In this document: in pieces, positions 5,653 to 13,011 of the stretch
Layout of the letters: the number at the start of each line of letters is the position of its first letter
How positions within the stretch are numbered: the first letter of the stretch is position 1
NCBI GenBank assembly: GCA_030832235.1
Contig: JAURJO010000511.1
Span: 1-13,011 of the forward strand
DNA from: Verrucomicrobiota bacterium
GTDB lineage: Bacteria > Verrucomicrobiota > Verrucomicrobiia > Opitutales > Opitutaceae
Reading direction: 5' to 3'
DNA length: 13,011 nucleotides
Notes under the pieces: generated by a model
Database searches by the model: none
What the model was told of the DNA's origin: nothing
What the model saw: the letters and a program-made list of their open reading frames with translations, nothing else
Translations under genes and position numbers: made by a program

Positions 5653-8427
5653 TCAGCGGAGCGATTGGAGCCACGCGACAAGGTCCAGCAATTGCTGCTG
5701 GGTGAACGCCTGCTCGAGTCCCGGCGGCATCAGGCTACGCGGGGAAACAGACCGGCTGACGACCGATGCGGCGGGGAGGGATGTTTCCACGCCACCGGCG
5801 TCGACGATCGTGATCGCGCCGCCGGTTTCACGCAGCAGACGGCCGGCGTGTTGCGCGCCATCGGCGGTTTCCACAACCAATGTCTCGAAGTCACGTACCA
5901 GCGTGGCATCGGGGAACAGAATGGACTCGATCAGATCGCGCGCGTTTCGCGCCGCGCCGATCCGGGAAAGATCGGGCCCGATTTTTCCACCATTATCCCC
6001 GGCCACGTGGCAGGCGGCGCAGGAGCTGCCGCTCCAGAGGCGCCGGCCTTCCTCCGCGCGTCCCTTTCCGGCGGCGGACGTCAATTCCTCCAAGCGTCGG
6101 CGGCGGGCGTCGCCGTCGGCCGATGCGCCCCGGAGGGCGGACAGGAGAATCGCGTCGAAGACCTCGGCGGGAAACGCGCTGAAGATCGATCGGACCAAGC
6201 TCTCTTCCAACGAGCCGAGAAAGGGCGACCTCGCCAATTGCTCCGCGCAGAGCCGGCCAAGCTTCGCGTCGGTCTTGCGGCGCACGGCCTTGAAAAGTTC
6301 GCCCAGCTCCACGGGCCCGGCGGTGGCGAGGAGTGGCGCGATGGCGCTGACTTGCGCGTCATTGAGATTAGCACGACCCAGAATCCGGATCGACTCGGCA
6401 CGGGCCGCCGGGGATCCGTTCGCGTTGGCGACGCCGAGCAGGGTCGCGAAGGAGTCGGACGGGATGGCGCCACCCGGCCGGAGCGTGGCGCCCAGTGCCT
6501 TCACGCGCAGCGCGACCGGCCGGCCGTCTCCCGCGGCGTAGCGGCCCAGCGCCGCGGCGAGCCGCGGGGCCGCGAGCTGCGCCACGGCCGGCAAAAGAAC
6601 GGTCATTTCCGCCGGCGAGGCGTTCGATAGGTTGGCTTCGAGGCGCTCCACCCACTCGGCGGGCGGTCGCGGAAGCGAGGTTCGGGCTATGAGCCGCCAG
6701 GCGGCCTGACGGACTTCGGACGCCGGATGCTCAAGCATCCGGGTGATAATACCTGTACCGGCCGGGGTCAGCGGGGCCGGAGCCAGCACCGCGACGATGA
6801 GCTGGAGTTGGGATGTCGCCACTTTTTCCGAGGCGAGCGTTCGGAGAAACTCTGGCGCGAGTCGCTCCGCCGACCCACGGTCGCGCGCCAACACGGAGCG
6901 GGCGGAGTCCGCCAGCTCCTCGTGAGACGAGCGGGTGTCTTCCAGCGCGACGGCGCTCAATTCCTTGAGCGCGGGTCCGGTGGAAAGCGTCTGCTCAAGA
7001 ATTCTCAGTAAACGTCGACGGGCGTCAGGCGCCGTCGCACGACGCAGGTCGTCCAGGCCGAATGCGCGCGTTACCAACCCCGCGTACATGGCCGCGTGCT
7101 CGAGCGCCGGATCGATTGTTTTTCCGAGGACGGACAACAGTGCCGTACGCTCTGCCGGCGTGATCGCCCTGGCCGCCGCGACGACCTCGAGCGCGCGGCG
7201 TTGTTCGCGGGGAGTCCTAGCTTCGGCCAAAGGGACAACGGGCGCCGGACGCTCCACCCGCGGAGCCAGCGGAGTCTTGGGCGCGATGGCGCGTACCCGG
7301 TAGATGGCGCCACGGATGTCGGGGCGCTCCTCGAGACTGGCGGGGCATCCGCGCCGGAACCAGCCGCCCGTGTCGAGCACCAGCAGGGAACCATCGCGGT
7401 CCTCGATCACGTCGGTGAGATGGACGTTCGAGTCGTGAATACGGAGGAAATCGTGCTGGGTCGCGGTGTAGGTTGATCCGGCGGGAACCAGGCGTGTCCG
7501 CACGACCTTCTGCGTGTTGAAGAAGGTCACGAACAGGTCGTCGCGCCACGCGGGATCAAGGGCGCCGGACCGGTAGCGGGTGAAACCGGAGACCGCGACG
7601 TGCCCGTAATTGTGAACCACGGGCATACGGTCGAGCGTCCGAGGCAGGTCCGCGATCACGTCGAGCAGGTCCGGCCGCTCGTAGGCTCCTCCCGGCAGCC
7701 AGTGCACGAGCGTGTCGCCGCGCGGCTGGTTGTAGTAGAGGTTGACGACGCCGATGATGTCGCCGTCCGAGGTGAAATCGACCTCCACCGGGTTGTCCAT
7801 GCAACCGAGGGAATGCCACTGCACGTCCTCGCCGTCGGGACGGCAGGACCAGATGCCGGACGCCTTGCCCGCGTGCACCACGGTACCGTCCCGACGCACG
7901 ACCTTGTGGCCCTTGCGACCGTGGCACCAGTAGAGGCGGCCGTTCGTGGGGTGGTGGAAGGGGCCGTGGACGTCGGCGGCGTTCCCGGTGTGCTCGAAAC
8001 CGCCGACGATCATCACGCGTTCGTCGGCGACACCGTCCCCATCACGGTCGGTCAGCTTCCAGATTCCCGGCGGCGACGCGACATAGAGCGAGCCGTCCAG
8101 CCAGCAGGCGCCCTGGGGGAAGGTCATGCGGTCGGCGAAGACGGTCACGCGGTCGAAGACGCGGTCGCCGTCGGTGTCTTCCAGCAAGAGCACGCGGTGC
8201 GGTGGATTGGAATCCAGCTGTTCCTGCGTCCAGTTCACACCGGCGGAGTCGCCGATGAAGAGGCGGCCGCGGTCGTCGAGGCAGCCCATGATGGGGTGGC
8301 GGACGATCGGCGGGGCGGCCGCGACGACGAGCTCGAAGCCGGCGGGTAGGTCGTGGCGGGGAATCGCCGGCGCGGCCGTGGCTATGGCCGGAAGAAAAAG
8401 GGCGAGGGCGACGGCGCGTTTATTCAT
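5653..8427 (-). CDS. PVC-type membrane-bound dehydrogenase with HEAT-like repeats and C-terminal cytochrome c domain
   Basis: This 924-residue protein belongs to the large PVC dehydrogenases that join a beta-propeller to a haem domain. A Sec signal peptide (1 to about 20) is followed by a propeller resembling glucose/sorbosone dehydrogenases (about 25-380), with aspartate-rich loops EDTDGDRVFD (83-92) and TDRDGDGVAD (126-135), NPVEVDF (212-218), and HNYGHVAVSGF (272-282). An alanine- and leucine-rich helical stretch (about 390-760) looks like HEAT repeats. The C-terminal haem domain has CAACH at 803-807 (codons 6021-6007) and a likely axial Met900 in SLMPPGL. It should oxidise a sugar or alcohol in the periplasm and pass electrons to its own haem; the substrate is unknown. 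The start is the ATG at 8427, overlapping the lyase stop as ATGA; the open frame to 8682 is rejected because the signal peptide begins at 8427. Cytochrome maturation genes must lie elsewhere. Confidence 0.9.
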   Translation of the reverse strand: MNKRAVALALFLPAIATAAPAIPRHDLPAGFELVVAAAPPIVRHPIMGCLDDRGRLFIGDSAGVNWTQEQLDSNPPHRVLLLEDTDGDRVFDRVTVFADRMTFPQGACWLDGSLYVASPPGIWKLTDRDGDGVADERVMIVGGFEHTGNAADVHGPFHHPTNGRLYWCHGRKGHKVVRRDGTVVHAGKASGIWSCRPDGEDVQWHSLGCMDNPVEVDFTSDGDIIGVVNLYYNQPRGDTLVHWLPGGAYERPDLLDVIADLPRTLDRMPVVHNYGHVAVSGFTRYRSGALDPAWRDDLFVTFFNTQKVVRTRLVPAGSTYTATQHDFLRIHDSNVHLTDVIEDRDGSLLVLDTGGWFRRGCPASLEERPDIRGAIYRVRAIAPKTPLAPRVERPAPVVPLAEARTPREQRRALEVVAAARAITPAERTALLSVLGKTIDPALEHAAMYAGLVTRAFGLDDLRRATAPDARRRLLRILEQTLSTGPALKELSAVALEDTRSSHEELADSARSVLARDRGSAERLAPEFLRTLASEKVATSQLQLIVAVLAPAPLTPAGTGIITRMLEHPASEVRQAAWRLIARTSLPRPPAEWVERLEANLSNASPAEMTVLLPAVAQLAAPRLAAALGRYAAGDGRPVALRVKALGATLRPGGAIPSDSFATLLGVANANGSPAARAESIRILGRANLNDAQVSAIAPLLATAGPVELGELFKAVRRKTDAKLGRLCAEQLARSPFLGSLEESLVRSIFSAFPAEVFDAILLSALRGASADGDARRRRLEELTSAAGKGRAEEGRRLWSGSSCAACHVAGDNGGKIGPDLSRIGAARNARDLIESILFPDATLVRDFETLVVETADGAQHAGRLLRETGGAITIVDAGGVETSLPAASVVSRSVSPRSLMPPGLEQAFTQQQLLDLVAWLQSLR

Positions 8428-9716
8428 GGCTGGGCGGATCGGACTCTTTCCATCGTCTCGAGATCCCACTCGCCGGGATTGAACGCGAGTCGGGTCGCCG
8501 GTTTCACGGGTGGATAGCCGCCGACCTGCTGCTCGCTGTCGATGACCCTTGCCGAACGTTCCCGAACCTGGCGCACGATCCGCTGGTCGATCTCGTCGCG
8601 ATCCCATGGCCGCGCTCCGGCCTCGCGCAGCACCTCCTCCTCTGTGGCGGAGGCGGGCCGCGCCCGGAGGCCCGCCGGCCAATGCACGGGTGACTTTCGA
8701 GGGATGATCTTACCGCCGTAACGGTTGTCCTCGTAGACCACCGCGAGCGGCTTGCCCTCCCGGTCGAACGCGAGGTTGTCGGACTCGTGCAGATCGAGGT
8801 CGCCGTTGCCGACGAAACGGACGAGCGCGAGACCGGCCAGCGTGTCGGCGCCGTGGCGCAGGACGTTGCCGACGACATCCGCCCGGCCGGTGACGGGCGG
8901 GCGTTTCTGCCAGAGTCGGTCGTTAAGGTGGTAATGGATGGCGGTGACTCCGGGATTGTAGATCAGGTTGTTGACGGTCGCGGTCCACGAGCCGCCCTTG
9001 ATCTGCGGGTTCCGCTCGATGTTGCAGGACCAGAGGTTCCCGAGGAGCAGGATCTCGGAACAGTTATCCATGATCAGGCTGCCCTTGGAGTGGGTGACCT
9101 TGCTGTGGGTGGAACGGTTGAGTCCCTCGGCGATCAGGTTGCGGCTGTAGGTGATACGGCGGGAGGCGTTACGTCTCCAATCCTCCGGGCCCGCGCCCTC
9201 GAACGGTTTGCTCGAGACACTGAGGTTCTCGTCGATGCCCCACGTGAACGAGCAATGGTCGACGATGATGTCGTGCGAGTGCTGGAGGGTGGAGAGGCCG
9301 TCGGGCTCCCAGCCGCTCGCCTTCGCGTGACCGGCCTCGCCGGGGCGTACGCGAACGTGGCGGATGACAATATCGTGGGAGCCGATGAGCAGGCCTCCGC
9401 GGATGAGCGTGATGCCGGGCGAGGGGGCGGTCTGGCCGGCGACCGTGAGGAAGGGCTCCCTCACCTCGATGATCCTTCCCGCGAGGTCGATCACTCCGCC
9501 CACCTCGAAGACCACGATGCGCGGGCCGCGGGTGGCGAGAGCCTCGGAGAGCGACCCCGGGCCCTCGGCGGCGAGGGTGGTGACGCGGAGAATTCGGCCG
9601 CCGCGACCGCCGGGAGTGTTGGCGGCCCAGCCCTCCGCTCCGGGAAAGGCAGGCCGCGGAGCAGCCGCGGACGCGGAAGAAAGCAGCAGGCAAAAGAAGA
9701 TGATCGCGGTACGCAT
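8424..9716 (-). CDS. Secreted pectate lyase-like protein (PL1 type, right-handed beta-helix)
   Basis: This 430-residue protein has a Sec signal peptide (1 to about 19, IIFFCLLLSSASAAA) and a parallel beta-helix of the pectate lyase type. PL1 enzymes cleave polygalacturonate by beta-elimination with calcium. Landmarks are FPGAEGWAANTPGGRGG (24-40), GSLSEAL (54-60), IVVFEVGGVIDL (67-78), VAGQTAPSPGI (92-102), VIRHVRVRPGE (117-127), and DHCSFTWGIDEN (153-164), followed by beta-helix rungs with regular Asn turns (ITYSRNLIAEGLN, LLLGNLWSCNIERNP). The last 80 residues or so are less regular and charged. It starts 3 nt after the metallohydrolase stop. This is the only polysaccharide-cleaving enzyme visible and points to a uronate-bearing backbone, though the PL1-like group also holds proteins with other or unknown activity. 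I cannot tell homogalacturonan from another acidic glycan. Confidence 0.88.
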   Translation of the reverse strand: MRTAIIFFCLLLSSASAAAPRPAFPGAEGWAANTPGGRGGRILRVTTLAAEGPGSLSEALATRGPRIVVFEVGGVIDLAGRIIEVREPFLTVAGQTAPSPGITLIRGGLLIGSHDIVIRHVRVRPGEAGHAKASGWEPDGLSTLQHSHDIIVDHCSFTWGIDENLSVSSKPFEGAGPEDWRRNASRRITYSRNLIAEGLNRSTHSKVTHSKGSLIMDNCSEILLLGNLWSCNIERNPQIKGGSWTATVNNLIYNPGVTAIHYHLNDRLWQKRPPVTGRADVVGNVLRHGADTLAGLALVRFVGNGDLDLHESDNLAFDREGKPLAVVYEDNRYGGKIIPRKSPVHWPAGLRARPASATEEEVLREAGARPWDRDEIDQRIVRQVRERSARVIDSEQQVGGYPPVKPATRLAFNPGEWDLETMERVRSAQP

Positions 9717-9719
9717 GGA

Positions 9720-12041
9720 TCAATCGATCTCGGTCTCGGCGAGCCGGCGCCGGTAGACCTCGCGGGCGTGTTCGTAGGCGGAAACGGCGTCGGCATGCTC
9801 CTCCGCCCGGATGAAGCGTTCCTTCTGCGACCAGCATTGGTCGACTCCCTTGAGGCACCACTCGATGCTGCGTCGCGAGGCCCGGATGGGTTTGTTCCCC
9901 ACGACCACGAAAACCGGGTTGGTGTGCGAGGAGCCCAGGATGCGGACGGCCACCCAGCTGCTGCGCGCCAGCTCGGCGGACAACTCGATGTTCTGGACCC
10001 GGCCATCCGCGAGGAGCGTGCGCCGCGCGACGGCCTGGCCGTTCACGATGAGCTCGACCGGGACCTCCCGCCCGTCGCCGATGCGGGCCCGCTCGATGTC
10101 CCAATACGGCTTTTGCGAGGGGCTCCTTCCGCGGACGGCGAGGTCGGGTTCCGGCGCAAGACGGGCCGCGACCCGCAGGTTCGCCCGGATCGGACCCGGA
10201 ACGGAGAGGGACAGTTCGCTACCGTTCTCGCCCATGCGGACGCTGTGTTCGCCCGCGTGCACGGTGAACTCCATGAGGTGGCTCTTGCCGTCGCCGACGT
10301 AGTTGCGGCCGGCGCGGATGCCCTCGCACCAAGCGTCGTAGGTATAGGTTGCGGAAAGCTTCACGTAGCTGCGGCCCAGGCCGACGCGTTCGCCGTAGAT
10401 GCAGGGAAAGTCGGTCTCACCGCTGATGCGCGTCCGGAATCCCGCGTTGAGCGTGTGGTACCAGATGTTGAGTTCCCACGGGTAAGGCGTGTCGACGGTC
10501 GAGATGAAATCCACGGCGGGAACCGGTTTGCCGTCGGGGCCGGGCACGAGGTGGGTTACGTCGACGATGTATTCGTTGGCTCCGATGCCGTTGAACGGTG
10601 GCACGACATAATTCGGCAACTCATGGGTCATCACCCGCGCGTTGCCGGAGTTCCCGCTGTGAGCGCCCTCGTTTGCGCCGGGCAGCAAGGGCTGCAGGCC
10701 CCAGCCCGAATGAGCGGGGCCCACGACCGCGCCCTGTTTCTTCGCCCAGCGGAGCGTGTTCAGTCCCAAGGTCGGCCAGTGCGCGCTGGACTCCCCGCCG
10801 GGGTACATCTGCTCGCGCAGGCGCAGGAGACAAAGGTGTCCGCTTTGGTGGGAGCCGAAGCCGCTCACCTCAACGTCGTAGCGCAGGAGGTAGGGGAACG
10901 AGGAGACCGCGTCCTCCCGGCCGGTGAAGAAGCGTTTCTGGTAATCGAAGCACGGGCCCCAGGTTAGATTGGCGCCTACTTTCACGTCTTCGCCGAGGAT
11001 GTGGCGCATCATGTCGGGGGCATGCACGCCCTCGGTCGGGTTGGTGTAATGGGCGCATCCGGCCGCGTGGATGTGGTGGTCGCCGGAGATCCAGCCGAAC
11101 GCGGCGGGATCGATCCAACGCTCCACTTGGAACGCCCAGTTGGAATCGCCCTTCACCTCAAGTTTACGCCGGACCGCCACTGACTCGGGGCCGCGCTGAA
11201 ACTCGACGTCGTAGGTACCCGCGGGAAGTCGGATCACCTCGCCGTCGGAGCGGTAGATCTGCGGATGGAAGGCGAAATCCGGCGCGAGACGCTTCGCCTG
11301 CGAGGGGTAGACGCGACCGCGCGGGTCGCGCACCAGGAGTGAAGCGGTGGTCGGCGCGCCGTTTTCGTCGCGGATGCGGAGTTTCACCGCGTGCGCGGGG
11401 GCGCAGTCAAACAGCAGGTCGAGCTCACTGCGAAAGCCGAGGTCCTGCGTGCCCTGTCCGACATCAAACGTCAGGCGGGCCTCCCGCTTGCCGGAATCAC
11501 GGCTGTAAAGCTGAACGATGCGGTATTCGACCGGCAGCCCGCCCAGCGTCGGCCGCAGCGGTTGGGCGTCGAAGGACTGCACCTCCAGCCACCGCTGGGC
11601 GACTTCATCGGGCGGCGAGTTGAACAGGCGTCCCCCTTGGGGGCTTGCGACGCGCAGGGCCGCCGTAGTGCCACTCTCGTTGAGGATCTTGATCAGAAAC
11701 TGGCTCCAGCCTTGTTCCACGAGCGCGGGGCGCGCGGGTCCGGCGGCGGCCTTCACCCGCATCTCCGGGTTGATCTGCACCCACGCGAGGCAATGGCGGT
11801 CGAGAATCTCCTGGAAACGCGTGACGGCGTCGGGAACGTCGGCCGTCAGGGCGCGCAGCGCGGCGCGCTCGTCCGTCGGCAGCGGCGCGCCGAGGTAGTC
11901 GAGGGCCTCAAGCAGGCGCCCAACCTGGGCCGAGAGTGGCTGCCAGTCGACCCCGCGTGTCACCACCGGAACCTCGGAAGCGGTCGCGGAGGCGACAGCG
12001 AGCACGAGAAAAGCGCACCACCGGAAAAATTTGAGGACCAT
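9720..12041 (-). CDS. Secreted CehA/McbA-family metallohydrolase (PHP-like)
   Basis: This 773-residue protein has a Sec signal peptide (1 to about 22, FFRWCAFLVLAVASATAS). An N-terminal region without clear family marks (about 25-210) comes first, then a beta domain (about 215-300; VKLRIRDENGAPTTASLLVRD, RLPAGTYDVEF) like a carboxypeptidase regulatory or FN3 fold. The catalytic PHP-like domain follows (about 315-580), with the metal-binding signature SGDHHIHAAGCAH (319-331), SGHLCLL (400-406), GPAHSGWG (441-448) and SGETDFP (540-546). CehA and McbA are names for carbamate- and amide-hydrolysing relatives; in this group the true substrate is mostly unknown. A C-terminal beta region (about 595-740) and a short helical end complete it. 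The gene begins 18 nt after the receptor stop, with a pyrimidine tract (CCTTTTCTCCC) against the ATG and no Shine-Dalgarno. A role removing a side group from the imported glycan is inference. Confidence 0.82.
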   Translation of the reverse strand: MVLKFFRWCAFLVLAVASATASEVPVVTRGVDWQPLSAQVGRLLEALDYLGAPLPTDERAALRALTADVPDAVTRFQEILDRHCLAWVQINPEMRVKAAAGPARPALVEQGWSQFLIKILNESGTTAALRVASPQGGRLFNSPPDEVAQRWLEVQSFDAQPLRPTLGGLPVEYRIVQLYSRDSGKREARLTFDVGQGTQDLGFRSELDLLFDCAPAHAVKLRIRDENGAPTTASLLVRDPRGRVYPSQAKRLAPDFAFHPQIYRSDGEVIRLPAGTYDVEFQRGPESVAVRRKLEVKGDSNWAFQVERWIDPAAFGWISGDHHIHAAGCAHYTNPTEGVHAPDMMRHILGEDVKVGANLTWGPCFDYQKRFFTGREDAVSSFPYLLRYDVEVSGFGSHQSGHLCLLRLREQMYPGGESSAHWPTLGLNTLRWAKKQGAVVGPAHSGWGLQPLLPGANEGAHSGNSGNARVMTHELPNYVVPPFNGIGANEYIVDVTHLVPGPDGKPVPAVDFISTVDTPYPWELNIWYHTLNAGFRTRISGETDFPCIYGERVGLGRSYVKLSATYTYDAWCEGIRAGRNYVGDGKSHLMEFTVHAGEHSVRMGENGSELSLSVPGPIRANLRVAARLAPEPDLAVRGRSPSQKPYWDIERARIGDGREVPVELIVNGQAVARRTLLADGRVQNIELSAELARSSWVAVRILGSSHTNPVFVVVGNKPIRASRRSIEWCLKGVDQCWSQKERFIRAEEHADAVSAYEHAREVYRRRLAETEID

Positions 12042-12059
12042 GGGAGAAAAGGGGCGGGC

Positions 12060-13011
12060 TCAGAGGTCGAACGTGGCGGTCAGGATGAATTGACGTGGAT
12101 CGACGATGCGAAAGGCGGCCGGGCGCCCGTTGGGGTAGGCGCTGATGGCCTGGAGCCGGCCGTCCTCCTGGAGATTGCGCACGTTCAGCTGGAGGGTGCC
12201 TGCGACCTTTTCGGAGAAGAGCCGCCAGCGGTACGCGACGAACGCGTCGGCGTAGAGATGGGCGCGGTCCCAGACGGGGCGGTTCGGATCAAGGTCCGTG
12301 ATGACCGCGGGCAATTGCTGCACGCCGTAGTAGCCGATCGCGCCGCGGTCCTCCCACCGCAACGCGCCGCCGACCGTGAGACGCCGGAGCACGCGGTGGT
12401 CGGTGAGTCCGGCGAGGCGCAGACTAGAGGCGAGATTGGCGCGGTAACGCCGCACCTGCGGACGACTCTTGCCCTGCGAGGCGAGCGCCACGTTGAGGGG
12501 GGCGGTGACGTTCGCGGCGAGAAGCTGCGAGGCGGAGTTCAGGTTGCCGTAGCGTTCGGTGAACCACGGCCGGTTGAGTTCGGGATCGATGATGCGCTGC
12601 CACACGGGAAGACGCTCCGCGATCCACGACACCAGACCGGGGGCGATGTTCGCGTTCAACGAGCGTTGCTCGGTCACGTTCAGCTTCAACGTCCACGAAT
12701 CGCCCGGGTTCCAGTTGACCTCGACCTCCGTGCCGCGCGCCGTGATGTCCTCCGTCTCCCCGAGGTCGTCGGTGAGCGTGGGGAGAAACTTCCGGTCCAG
12801 ACCGGTGATGGTCGAAACCTGCGCGTCGATCTGGTCCGGCGTGAGGGTCTGGCCGCGGGAGCGCGCCGCGTTCACCACCCAGGATGTGGCGAGCGGAACC
12901 AGGTTGAACGGCGTCTGCGCGCGGTTGGGGGTGTCGAAGTCCAGACCCCGCACACGGGTGGCGAGGGTGGCCGATTGGCCGTTGCGGGCGTTGATCTGGC
13001 GGGTCTCGTAG
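12060..13011 (-). CDS. TonB-dependent receptor, C-terminal part (5' end beyond window)
   Basis: The frame is open to the last base of the window and encodes the final 316 residues of an outer-membrane TonB-dependent receptor. The visible part reads as alternating amphipathic strands of the beta barrel: GTEVEVNWNPGDSWTLKLNVTEQRS, the pattern VRRYRANLASSLRL, LTVGGALRWEDRGAIGYYG, LYADAFVAYRWRLF, TLQLNVRNLQED. It closes with RQFILTATFDL, the terminal strand used for barrel assembly and commonly seen in Opitutae receptors. The start lies upstream (beyond 13011); codons such as YETRQINARNG before the GTG at 12953 continue the same barrel, so that GTG is not a start. No SusD partner is visible, as expected outside Bacteroidota. 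As the most upstream visible gene of the minus-strand string it probably takes up the oligosaccharide that the downstream enzymes process. The substrate is not readable. Confidence 0.9.
   Translation of the reverse strand, partial: YETRQINARNGQSATLATRVRGLDFDTPNRAQTPFNLVPLATSWVVNAARSRGQTLTPDQIDAQVSTITGLDRKFLPTLTDDLGETEDITARGTEVEVNWNPGDSWTLKLNVTEQRSLNANIAPGLVSWIAERLPVWQRIIDPELNRPWFTERYGNLNSASQLLAANVTAPLNVALASQGKSRPQVRRYRANLASSLRLAGLTDHRVLRRLTVGGALRWEDRGAIGYYGVQQLPAVITDLDPNRPVWDRAHLYADAFVAYRWRLFSEKVAGTLQLNVRNLQEDGRLQAISAYPNGRPAAFRIVDPRQFILTATFDL

Noticed and set aside
5483..6630. Two + strand frames of 352 and 373 codons
   Set aside because: They overlap each other and are antisense to the dehydrogenase and DMFase-like genes. 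Their translations are arginine- and alanine-rich with no recognisable motif.
8428..8682. 85-residue N-terminal extension of the dehydrogenase
   Set aside because: It is arginine- and glycine-rich, lies within the lyase gene, and is followed by a good signal peptide at the ATG at 8427 with an ATGA overlap.
8787..10967. 726-codon open frame on the + strand
   Set aside because: It runs antisense to the lyase and metallohydrolase genes and crosses their junction. Both of those have clear family motifs and signal peptides; the + frame has none and its openness is expected from high GC at third positions.
1..13011. tRNA, rRNA, CRISPR, insertion sequences, integrases, toxin-antitoxin genes
   Set aside because: No such genes, repeated units or terminal inverted repeats were seen; coding is nearly continuous with uniform composition.

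Overview
This is a GC-rich, almost fully coding window from a Gram-negative bacterium. I think it is a member of Verrucomicrobiota, most likely Opitutae-like; other PVC lineages such as Planctomycetota are possible. The reasons are a TonB-dependent receptor end of the kind common in Opitutaceae, a dehydrogenase/HEAT/cytochrome c fusion typical of Verrucomicrobiota and Planctomycetota, two S1-type sulfatases, and almost no Shine-Dalgarno sequences. The placement rests on remembered family traits, not on a search.

The layout is two convergent gene strings. On the + strand (1-3319) are the 3' part of a sulfatase, a complete secreted sulfatase, and a cytoplasmic nitrilase-superfamily hydrolase whose first possible start overlaps the sulfatase stop (GTGA). 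On the - strand, reading from 13011 down to 3333, are the 3' part of a TonB-dependent receptor, a secreted CehA/McbA-type metallohydrolase, a secreted PL1-like pectate lyase, a PVC-type membrane-bound dehydrogenase with a C-terminal CxxCH haem domain, a Tat-exported N,N-dimethylformamidase-like protein, and a secreted DUF1080 (3-keto-disaccharide hydrolase-like) protein. The spacings in this string are +18, +3, -4, +2 and -25 nt, so it reads as one operon. The two strings meet with 13 nt between stop codons, where a weak stem-loop spans both stops. No non-coding stretch exceeds 51 nt, and I saw no RNA genes, mobile elements, CRISPR arrays or repeats.

Taken together the window looks like a glycan-utilization locus. 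The receptor would import oligosaccharides, the lyase would cut a uronate-containing backbone, and the sulfatases would remove sulfate esters. The dehydrogenase plus DUF1080 protein suggest an added oxidative route (oxidise a sugar hydroxyl, then cleave the keto-glycoside). Two amide-bond hydrolase families, one exported and one cytoplasmic, are unusual company and hint at an amide-bearing substrate. The substrate and this combined pathway are inference. Both sulfatases also lack the histidine usually found in the GKWH motif of S1 sulfatases (Asp in one, Gln in the other).
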